DNA of 5,090 nucleotides from Mucilaginibacter sp. (lineage in GTDB: Bacteria > Bacteroidota > Bacteroidia > Sphingobacteriales > Sphingobacteriaceae), in contig JAICXZ010000310.1 of NCBI GenBank assembly GCA_025934475.1, positions 1 to 5,090 on the forward strand, written 5' to 3'. Shown piece after piece: positions 1-4,651 of the stretch. Below the pieces are notes generated by a model, which saw nothing but the letters and a program-made list of their open reading frames with translations, had not been told where the DNA came from and did no database searches. Each line of letters begins with the position of its first letter. Position 1 is the first letter of the stretch. Position numbers and translations under genes: made by a program.

Positions 1-318
1 AAGGCAGAATGTTTCCTTACAGGCAGTGCAATAAAAGTGTACATGCGCATCGTGATGTTCATTTTCGGCGCAATCGTCCAAGCAGAGCGCATATTTGGGT
101 GTGCCTGTGCCGTCATCGATGATGTGGGTGAGGCCGTTTTGCTCAAAAGTTTTTAAAGTGCGGTATATGGTGGTGCGATCCGCAGGATATAGGGCCTTTT
201 CAATATCGGTTAGGCTGACGGCGGATTGTTTCCTCAGCAAAACATCAAGCACCAATATCCGCGTTGCGGTGGGATGAATTTTCCTGTCCAGCAGTTTTTC
301 TTCAGCCTTAATCTTCAT
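1..318 (-). CDS. Fur-family transcriptional regulator, C-terminus beyond left edge
   Basis: This is a metal-responsive DNA-binding repressor of the Fur/Zur/PerR superfamily; 106 residues are visible and the family is usually about 125-150, so only the end is missing. Residues 1-65 form the winged helix, with a recognition segment at 47-56 (DRTTIYRTLK) that closely matches the family pattern. A hinge with C79 and C83 follows. The start of the metal-binding domain has H88, H89, D90, H92, H94 and the structural-zinc pair C97-x2-C100 plus C105. The ATG at 316-318 is the first in frame after the TAA at 358-360, so the start is well constrained. It lies 32 bases downstream of the HD hydrolase stop. 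The extra His and Cys residues resemble a small Bacteroidota Fur group that, from memory, often sits near metal-efflux genes. Which metal it senses cannot be decided here; fur, zur and perR are all possible. Confidence 0.9.
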   Translation of the reverse strand, partial: MKIKAEEKLLDRKIHPTATRILVLDVLLRKQSAVSLTDIEKALYPADRTTIYRTLKTFEQNGLTHIIDDGTGTPKYALCLDDCAENEHHDAHVHFYCTACKETFCL

Positions 319-338
319 TTCAACAGGGGATTGACGGA

Positions 339-346
339 CAAAGGTA
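339..346 (-). promoter_or_regulatory. Candidate -7 promoter box of the Fur-family gene
   Basis: Read on the minus strand this is TACCTTTG, an exact match to the Bacteroidota -7 consensus TAnnTTTG, beginning five bases after the HD hydrolase stop codon. It would start transcription about 15 bases before the fur ATG. No convincing -33 TTG was found at the usual distance, so this is only a candidate for independent fur expression; read-through from the HD gene is equally possible. Confidence 0.35.
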
Positions 347-350
347 TAGC

Positions 351-1013
351 TTATCCTTTAATATGAGTGTCGCATTCGTTGTAAAACTGCTTCAGGTACA
401 GTTCCATAAAATCGTGCCTTTGCTCCGCAAGTTGCCTTCCTGTGGCTGTATTCATTTTGTCTTTAAGCAACAGCAGCTTTTCATAAAAGTGGTTGATAGA
501 CGGAGACGCAGAATTTTTGTACTCCTCTTTGGTCATATTTAAGTTGGGTGTTACATCCGGATTATAGATCTCGCGCCCCTTGAATCCCCCATAGCTAAAG
601 GTCCGCGCTATGCCGATGGCGCCCATGGCATCCAAACGGTCGGCATCCTGAACAACGGCTAGCTCTTTTGAACGAAATGATGCCTTGTCAAATCCTGATT
701 TAAAAGAAATGTTCCTGATTATTTGCTGCACGTGCTCGATCACCTGCGGTTCAACATGGATGGATTTCAGGAATTTACCTGCAGTTTTAGGACCGATCTC
801 TTCATCGCCATTATGGAATTTGCTATCGGCAATGTCGTGTAGCAAGGCAGCCAACTCAACAATCAGCAGATTGCAGCGCTCGGTTTCGGCAATGCGCCGG
901 GCATTGGTCCATACGCGATGAATATGCCACCAGTCGTGGCCGCCTTCGGCATTTTCAAGGGTAGTCCGAACAAAAGAGACAGTTTTTTCAATAATTATAA
1001 CATGGTCCATCAT
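351..1013 (-). CDS. HD-superfamily hydrolase, YpgQ/YedJ-like
   Basis: This is a cytoplasmic metal-dependent phosphohydrolase of the HD superfamily, 220 residues, the usual length for the YpgQ/YedJ branch. The metal-binding set is complete: H30 in the GHDWWHIHRVW segment, the H59-D60 doublet in LAALLHDIADSKF, and D125 in VVQDADRLDAMGAIGIAR. The last motif is the signature of this branch, as is the YGGFKGREIY segment just after it. B. subtilis YpgQ has been described as a Mn-dependent nucleotide pyrophosphohydrolase; a similar activity here is inference. There is no membrane segment and no nucleotidyltransferase or GGDEF partner domain, so it is not a RelA/SpoT or c-di-GMP enzyme. The first two codons are both ATG, and either could be used. 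It follows the Xre gene by 41 bases and precedes fur by 32, so co-transcription is likely. Confidence 0.9.
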   Translation of the reverse strand: MMDHVIIIEKTVSFVRTTLENAEGGHDWWHIHRVWTNARRIAETERCNLLIVELAALLHDIADSKFHNGDEEIGPKTAGKFLKSIHVEPQVIEHVQQIIRNISFKSGFDKASFRSKELAVVQDADRLDAMGAIGIARTFSYGGFKGREIYNPDVTPNLNMTKEEYKNSASPSINHFYEKLLLLKDKMNTATGRQLAEQRHDFMELYLKQFYNECDTHIKG

Positions 1014-1054
1014 GCCGTAAAAATAAGGCTATTAACGGCTAGATAAGTATTTCC

Positions 1055-1303
1055 TTATACTAATTGTACAAGATGCGGGTTTTGGTTATTGATAATCTCC
1101 GTTGCGTCTACGCCAAGCACGTCGGCGATATGAAAAAGCCTGTCGACGGTTATCCTGGTGTATCCGAGCTCGATCTTACTATAAGCGTTTTGCGAAATAC
1201 GCAATTTAGCGGCCAGGTATTCCTGGGTATAATTGCGATGCTCCCTTATCTTCCTGATATTTGCTGCTACTTGTTTTATTCTCAGATTCAGCTTATCCTT
1301 CAT
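1055..1303 (-). CDS. Small Xre-family helix-turn-helix regulator
   Basis: An 82-residue protein that is almost entirely one HTH_3/Cro-C1 domain. Helix packing and the turn are visible at residues 12-69: IRKIREHRNYTQEYLA, then KLRISQNAYSKIELGYTRI, then the LFHIADVLGV segment. The pattern T25-Q26, S37-Q38 and K43-I44-E45 is the classical Xre fingerprint. There is no sensor or peptidase domain, so ligand response is unlikely; such minimal proteins often repress their own promoter. The HD hydrolase follows 41 bases downstream on the same strand. No toxin-like partner overlaps or abuts it: the neighbour is a 220-residue housekeeping-type hydrolase, so a toxin-antitoxin reading is not supported. 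The regulated genes are unknown. The upstream 76-base gap has a repeated TTAAACAG word that may be its operator. Confidence 0.88.
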   Translation of the reverse strand: MKDKLNLRIKQVAANIRKIREHRNYTQEYLAAKLRISQNAYSKIELGYTRITVDRLFHIADVLGVDATEIINNQNPHLVQLV

Positions 1304-1314
1304 GCTCGTAGTGA

Positions 1315-1337
1315 TTAAACAGGTTTGCTTTAAACAG
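1315..1337. promoter_or_regulatory. Candidate Xre operator: two TTAAACAG direct repeats
   Basis: TTAAACAG occurs at 1315-1322 and again at 1330-1337, a 15-base period. Inside it lies an AAAC-AG-GTTT and a GTTT-N5-AAAC dyad, as expected for sites bound by Xre dimers. The block begins 12 bases upstream of the xre ATG, where a bound repressor would block transcription start. No clear TAnnTTTG box was found in this gap. Assignment to this Xre protein is inference from position only. Confidence 0.35.
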
Positions 1338-1379
1338 ATACGAAATGTTTTTGTTTGCGGATGTCTATAACAAGAAAAT

Positions 1380-1874
1380 TTATTGCACCGAATCGTAACT
1401 TACTGTCACCGCAGGCAATAACGTAGCGAGATTGAGCGGTATTTGGTCGTGCGAGGTAATGGGTTTTCGCTTTGCGTAATAATTGTACATTGCCTTTTGC
1501 GTTTCCTTATCATCCTTATCGGATGGATTGTATTTAATCATAAAAGGAATCACAAAATCGTGCAGCTTTTCTTTATCGGGAATGATCCATTTCCGCGTCG
1601 ATTTCTTCATTGCCTCGATAATAGGCGGAACAAGAATCGCGTCGTCAGCATAATAAATAACCAGGTTTTTGAGATTCCCCTGCTCATCAGCTGAGAACTT
1701 AAACACAACAGCACCACTGGCTTTGATATGTTTAATGCCGTCCGAAAGCTTCAGGCTATCCCTAAAAAACTGCATCATAGCCGAATTGCCACCCTGGAAC
1801 GGAAAAGCTAACTGTTGCTGCGCAAAGCTGTTGGTGGTAACAAACAATATTATGATCAGCAATAATTTTTTCAT
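1380..1874 (-). CDS. Small secreted protein with TonB C-terminal-like domain
   Basis: A 164-residue exported protein. Residues 1-18 are a clear Sec signal peptide (MKKLLLIIILFVTTNSFA) with predicted cleavage before Q19. Residues about 24-115 follow the layout of the TonB C-terminal/energy-transducer fold: an opening FPFQGGNSAMMQFFRDSLK, then the strand SGAVVFKFSADEQGNL, then LVIYYADD, a helix PPIIEAMKKSTRKWIIP, and a closing strand FVIPFMIKYN. This matches the typical pattern in Bacteroidota (GG...L..FL, G.V...F.VD..G.., A....W.P..), though divergent. It lacks the membrane anchor and proline-rich linker of a working TonB, so it is probably a free periplasmic protein rather than an energy transducer. 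The tail (116-164) is polar and unassigned. It follows rlmL by 63 bases and precedes xre by 76. Function unknown; the domain call is by eye. Confidence 0.72.
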   Translation of the reverse strand: MKKLLLIIILFVTTNSFAQQQLAFPFQGGNSAMMQFFRDSLKLSDGIKHIKASGAVVFKFSADEQGNLKNLVIYYADDAILVPPIIEAMKKSTRKWIIPDKEKLHDFVIPFMIKYNPSDKDDKETQKAMYNYYAKRKPITSHDQIPLNLATLLPAVTVSYDSVQ

Positions 1875-1887
1875 TTGTCTAAATCAA

Positions 1888-1915
1888 TTAAGTTGTGTCG
1901 GATAGTTACACTTAA
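1888..1915. repeat. Imperfect inverted repeat upstream of the secreted protein
   Basis: The arms are TTAAGTTGTGT (1888-1898) and ACACTTAA (1908-1915). They pair over eight bases with a two-base bulge and a nine-base loop. It sits between the rlmL stop and the start of the TonB-C-like gene, where it could be a regulator site or a weak attenuator. There is no GC-rich stem and no U-run, so it does not look like a strong terminator. Confidence 0.3.
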
Positions 1916-1937
1916 TCCAACTCAATCAACCAATAAA

Positions 1938-3107
1938 CTAATCCTTTGTCTCCCTCCGCGTTCCCTCATACAATTCATATTCCAAAAGCCGGCAATCAAG
2001 TTTGCCATTATAAAACTCGATTCTCCGTTTAGCCGCCAATCCAATTCTTTTGGCCAAATCGGGGTTGCCGGTAAAAATGTAGCCCCGGTATCCCTTGCAA
2101 TGCTGTTTCATAAAATCACCCATGCGCTTGTAGGTTGCCTCAAGCTTAGTATGTGTGCCTAGGCGCTCACCATATTCGGGGTTAAACATGATGATCCCTT
2201 TTTCTTCCGGCACTTCGGTATCGGCAAAATCACAAACGTTAAAACTGATCAAATGTTCTACGCCTGCTGTTTTTGCATTCTTTCGGGCAATATCAACAGC
2301 GTCCTCCGAGATGTCGGTAGCAATTATTTTAAAATCGAGCTGCCTTTTGCCTTTATCTTTTAGTTTCCTGCGTTCCACAAAAAACACTTCCTCATCATAA
2401 CCCATAATGTGCATGAAACCGTAGTTCATCCTGAAAAAGCCCGGACTTTTATCTGTAGCCAGCAATGCTGCCTCAATGGCTAAAGTGCCCGATCCGCACA
2501 TAGGGTTGATAAACGTGCTGTTACGGTCCCAGTTGGTAGCCATGATGGTGCCTGCAGCCAGAGCCTCCAGCATTGGGGCCTTGCCGGGTATTTTACGGTA
2601 GCTATGTTTAGCCAACGTCTCGCCTGATGTATCCAGGAATATCTCAGCCCGGTCGTCCTGCCAGTAAAGGTGTACCACCGTTTTATTTTGTTCCGCTCCC
2701 GAATTTGGCCGGATACCTTTTTTTGCTTTGATCCGATCAACAATAGCGTCCTTCACCTTTACATTGGCGAAAAGCGGCGTTGTGATATGCTCGTTATTCA
2801 CATTGGACGTAACAGAAAAATAGCCAGAAAAATCGATCAGCTTTTCCCATTCTATCTCTACCAACTGGTCGTAAAGTTGCTGCGGATTGGCGGCGGTAAA
2901 GCTTTTGAGTAAATAAATAACCTGGCTTGCGCAGCGCAGATTAAGATTAAGGGCGATGCAATCATTAACCGTTCCTTTGAGTTCTACGCCGGTTGGAAAA
3001 ACTCTTACCGGCTGGAAACCAAGCTCTTCAACCTCCTGTTGCAGGTAGGGCGATAACCTTTTATTGCAGGTAAGAATGATGCGGCTTTCTGTGTGGAAAA
3101 CTTCCAT
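1938..3107 (-). CDS. rlmL: THUMP-domain 23S rRNA guanine-N2 methyltransferase, RlmL type
   Basis: An SAM-dependent RNA methyltransferase that, by homology to the N-terminal half of E. coli RlmL, should make m2G2445 in 23S rRNA. Its 389 residues match the RlmL half alone; the RlmK half of the E. coli fusion is absent, as is usual in Bacteroidota. Domains in order: an N-terminal ferredoxin-like part (1-60), a THUMP RNA-binding region (about 55-160), and a Rossmann methyltransferase. Visible in the last are the pre-motif HSYRKIPGKAPMLEALAAG (168-186), the SAM-binding loop INPMCGSGTLAIEAAL (200-215), the acidic strand end ATDIS (263-267), the catalytic NPEYGERLG (309-317), and FYNGKLDCRLLEYELYEG near the end. 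The usual NPPY is NPEY here. The ATG at 3105-3107 gives the natural family N-terminus. It diverges from the DUF3127 gene across 81 bases. The exact target base is inferred. Confidence 0.92.
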   Translation of the reverse strand: MEVFHTESRIILTCNKRLSPYLQQEVEELGFQPVRVFPTGVELKGTVNDCIALNLNLRCASQVIYLLKSFTAANPQQLYDQLVEIEWEKLIDFSGYFSVTSNVNNEHITTPLFANVKVKDAIVDRIKAKKGIRPNSGAEQNKTVVHLYWQDDRAEIFLDTSGETLAKHSYRKIPGKAPMLEALAAGTIMATNWDRNSTFINPMCGSGTLAIEAALLATDKSPGFFRMNYGFMHIMGYDEEVFFVERRKLKDKGKRQLDFKIIATDISEDAVDIARKNAKTAGVEHLISFNVCDFADTEVPEEKGIIMFNPEYGERLGTHTKLEATYKRMGDFMKQHCKGYRGYIFTGNPDLAKRIGLAAKRRIEFYNGKLDCRLLEYELYEGTRRETKD

Positions 3108-3117
3108 AAATTGTTGG

Positions 3118-3167
3118 CGAATTTATGAATTTAACTCCCCGATTTTATAGCGTAAGCATTAACTTTA
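3118..3167. promoter_or_regulatory. Divergent promoter region for rlmL and the DUF3127 gene
   Basis: The 81-base gap (3108-3188) must hold both promoters. Toward rlmL, the minus strand reads TAAATTCG at 3118-3125, one base off TAnnTTTG. Toward the DUF3127 gene, the plus strand reads TAACTTTA at 3160-3167, also one base off, 21 bases before the ATG. Neither has a convincing -33 TTG at the right distance. The stretch just before the plus-strand ATG is A/T-rich with AAGAAG at 3181-3186, a weak ribosome site. Confidence 0.3.
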
Positions 3168-3188
3168 CATTTTAAATTTTAAGAAGAT

Positions 3189-3551
3189 ATGGAAATTAAA
3201 GGTAAAGTGCACGAAGTTTCGCCGACCGTACAGGTAACCGATTCATTGAAAAAGAGAGAACTGATCGTTGAATACATCGAAAATCCGCAATACCCTGAAT
3301 ATTTGAAATTTGAAGCCATACAAGATCGTTGCAACCTGTTGGACAACGTTCGTGTAGGCGATGATATAGAAATATTTTTCAACCTGCGCGGCCGTCCGTG
3401 GACAGACAAAACCGGCAAAAAGACCTACTTCAACTCATTGCAGTTGTGGAAGATCAACGTGCTGGCCGGCGCAAACAACAACACTGCTCCTGAGTATGCA
3501 CCTCCGGTTGATTTGAGTGCGGCTCCTGAAGAGGACGATCTTCCTTTTTAG
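3189..3551 (+). CDS. DUF3127 protein with SSB-like acidic C-terminal tip
   Basis: A 120-residue cytoplasmic protein that I recognise as the DUF3127 family, common in Bacteroidota and of unproven function. Residues 1-90 form a compact beta-rich domain resembling an OB fold: MEIKGKVHEVSPTVQV opens it, KKRELIVEYIENPQYPEYLKF and a short helix follow, then VGDDIEIFFNLRGRPW and GKKTYFNSLQLWKINVL close it. The RGRPWTDKTGKKTYFNSLQLW stretch, rich in aromatic and basic residues, is the likely nucleic-acid face. Residues 91-113 are a flexible linker rich in Ala, Pro and Asn. The protein ends in EEDDLPF, which matches the conserved SSB tip (E. coli DDDIPF) that recruits repair and replication proteins. 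This suggests an SSB-like or SSB-mimicking role (inference). It is likely a single-gene transcript, closed by the hairpin at 3594-3625. Confidence 0.9.
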   Translation: MEIKGKVHEVSPTVQVTDSLKKRELIVEYIENPQYPEYLKFEAIQDRCNLLDNVRVGDDIEIFFNLRGRPWTDKTGKKTYFNSLQLWKINVLAGANNNTAPEYAPPVDLSAAPEEDDLPF

Positions 3552-3552
3552 T

Positions 3553-3587
3553 CAGTTTGCAGTTGTGAGTTTGCAGTAAGCAGTCAG
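3553..3587 (+). repeat. Left arm of heptanucleotide repeat, five CAGTnnG units
   Basis: Five 7-base units follow one another without gaps: CAGTTTG, CAGTTGT, GAGTTTG, CAGTAAG, CAGTCAG. The run starts two bases after the DUF3127 stop codon and ends just before the terminator stem. The same unit recurs in inverse orientation on the other side of the hairpin. Confidence 0.7.
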
Positions 3588-3593
3588 TATTAG

Positions 3594-3625
3594 AAAATAG
3601 CTTCTTAAAAATGAGAAGCTATTTT
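3594..3625. terminator. Bidirectional intrinsic terminator
   Basis: A perfect 12-bp stem: AAAATAGCTTCT (3594-3605) pairs with AGAAGCTATTTT (3614-3625), with an eight-base loop that can close to AAAA. The A-run on one arm and T-run on the other give a U-tract on either strand, so it can stop transcription from the DUF3127 gene on the plus strand and from the convergent exported-protein gene on the minus strand. Confidence 0.88.
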
Positions 3626-3631
3626 TGTTTA

Positions 3632-3666
3632 AATACGGCAATCTGCCCACCGGCAACTGCAAACTA
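3632..3666 (-). repeat. Right, inverted arm of the heptanucleotide repeat
   Basis: Read on the minus strand, this continues from the gene stop as TAGTTTG, CAGTTGC, CGGTGGG, CAGATTG, CCGTATT, the same 7-base rhythm as the left arm. The inner 12 bases CAACTGCAAACT at 3654-3665 are the exact reverse complement of 3554-3565. The repeat overlaps the stop codon of the minus-strand gene. Confidence 0.6.
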
Positions 3667-4518
3667 CTCTTCTTTTACGATTCTTTTCAATGCTGTTTTT
3701 CCGCCTTGTTTTACTTCCAGTAAATACCTTCCATTTAATCCAAGGGCAAAGCTTTTACTGAAACTCCCATTGACGGCTTTATCGGCCCACACCACTTTGC
3801 CATCATTGTCAGTTAGTTTTACTTCCGCGGTTGAGCGTGATGGGAGTATGAAACTTAGCATCGTTCTTCCGGATGAAAATTCGGGAACAATGACCAGGTC
3901 CTGCAGTTGCAGATCGGCCTTTTCACTGCCGGTTTCCTTTTTAGTCCGCTCTGGTGATGCATCTGATACATTGAAATTGACATGTGTCATAATACCATCC
4001 GAGCCGGTATGGGTATAGCTGAAACTCTGGCTGTTGCGGCGATGTGCCATGGCCATCCCACGCATACCGGGCATCTCCCGGTCAAAATTGCGGAACTCGA
4101 AATCGCGCGGCTCCATGTCAAAATCTCTCGGTTCAAACCTGAACTCTTTGCCTGGCATCCGGTAGTTAAAGGTCATCATCGAATCCTTGCCTTCTGGTCC
4201 TCTGAATTTGTACCGGAAAGTGCCATGCCTGGCCGAATCGTTATCACCAAACATGCGGCGCTCGAAGAACAACGCACGCTTTCCGGTATCAGGGCCGCCC
4301 ATGTCTTTAAAGCCATTGATATCTCTTAAAGTTTGCTCCCGATCGGCTCCCGACAAATCCTTAATATTTTTGCCATTTACAATGGTATCGCCGTTGTTGA
4401 TTCTTATTTCGATGCGCCTTTTACTCTGCCCGAAAACTAAAGCCGGCAGTAAAAAAATTGCGATAATGCTTAAGGCGAAAACCAGGTCGAAGCCGGGGTT
4501 TACAAAACGCTGTTTCAT
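3664..4518 (-). CDS. Exported protein with C-terminal sorting-domain-like fold
   Basis: A 284-residue protein with no family I can name for its body. Residues 1-30 are an N-terminal signal (hydrophobic 11-29, likely cut before Q31). Residues 31-60 contain a charged strand pair (RRIEIRINNGDTIVNGKNI). Residues 85-165 are rich in Arg, Phe, Met and Asp with a tandem EPRDF (129-133, 136-140). Residues 204-284 resemble the T9SS type A C-terminal sorting domain: a DLVIVPEF opening, SFILP, VKLTDNDGKVVW, the GSFSKSF turn, and the closing YLLEVKQGGKTALKRIVKE. The usual PNP is replaced by VPE, so secretion by T9SS is inference. The ATG at 4516-4518 is preferred: an in-frame TTG at 4555-4557 lies upstream of the promoter box and would put 13 polar residues before the signal. 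It diverges from the sensor kinase by 133 bases. Confidence 0.75.
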   Translation of the reverse strand: MKQRFVNPGFDLVFALSIIAIFLLPALVFGQSKRRIEIRINNGDTIVNGKNIKDLSGADREQTLRDINGFKDMGGPDTGKRALFFERRMFGDNDSARHGTFRYKFRGPEGKDSMMTFNYRMPGKEFRFEPRDFDMEPRDFEFRNFDREMPGMRGMAMAHRRNSQSFSYTHTGSDGIMTHVNFNVSDASPERTKKETGSEKADLQLQDLVIVPEFSSGRTMLSFILPSRSTAEVKLTDNDGKVVWADKAVNGSFSKSFALGLNGRYLLEVKQGGKTALKRIVKEE

Positions 4519-4541
4519 GAGATTATTTAAATTTGCTCTAT

Positions 4542-4549
4542 CAAAATTA
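4542..4549 (-). promoter_or_regulatory. Candidate -7 promoter box of the exported-protein gene
   Basis: On the minus strand this reads TAATTTTG, an exact TAnnTTTG. Transcription would start near 4537, about 18 bases before the ATG at 4518. A TTG lies 16 bases further upstream, slightly closer than the usual -33 spacing. The box argues against the alternative TTG start at 4557. Confidence 0.5.
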
Positions 4550-4570
4550 ACAAGCAATTCAATACCAAGA

Positions 4571-4648
4571 TGTTAAATCCGAAGTGTCATTTGTTAAAAA
4601 TTGTTAAATGGCGGTTATCGTGAGTCGATTTAAGGTATTTTTGTTAAA
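4571..4648 (+). promoter_or_regulatory. Four phased TGTTAAA direct repeats, candidate response-regulator sites
   Basis: TGTTAAA occurs at 4571-4577, 4592-4598, 4602-4608 and 4642-4648. Start-to-start distances are 21, 10 and 40, near whole helical turns. The close pair at 4592-4608 has the 10-base direct-repeat geometry of OmpR/PhoB-type regulators, and lies about 40-56 bases upstream of the expected kinase transcription start. The last copy overlaps the kinase -7 box. Binding protein unknown; in AT-rich DNA chance is possible. Confidence 0.4.
4636..4643 (+). promoter_or_regulatory. Candidate -7 promoter box of the histidine kinase gene
   Basis: TATTTTTG is an exact TAnnTTTG. It would start transcription near 4647, leaving only about five bases before the ATG, i.e. 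a nearly leaderless message. No -33 TTG is present at the right distance, which would fit an activator-dependent promoter using the TGTTAAA repeats upstream. Confidence 0.35.
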
Positions 4649-4651
4649 AGG

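Noticed and set aside
95..277. Plus-strand 60-residue frame at the left end
   Set aside because: It is antisense to the clear winged-helix region of the Fur-family gene.
685..921. Plus-strand open frame opposite the HD hydrolase
   Set aside because: It is antisense to a gene with a complete HD motif set, and its translation is Cys/Ser-rich with no recognisable domain.
1014..1060. Short inverted repeats between xre and the HD gene (GCCGT/ACGGC; ATAAG/CTTAT) as a terminator
   Set aside because: Stems are only 5 bp with long or AT-rich loops and no U-run, so they do not support termination between the genes.
1055..1303. Xre as antitoxin of a toxin-antitoxin pair
   Set aside because: The adjacent gene is a YpgQ-like HD hydrolase of standard length with no toxin family features, and the genes do not overlap.
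2480..2743. Second minus-strand frame inside rlmL
   Set aside because: It overlaps the core of the methyltransferase domain in another frame and shows no domain or start context; rlmL is intact, so there is no frameshift to explain.
3553..3666. CRISPR-like or IS-end interpretation of the heptad arms
   Set aside because: Units are 7 bases with no spacers, no transposase gene is present, and no target-site duplication can be seen.
3982..4576. Plus-strand open frames opposite the exported-protein gene
   Set aside because: They are shadows of the minus-strand gene, which has a signal peptide, a promoter box and a terminator of its own.
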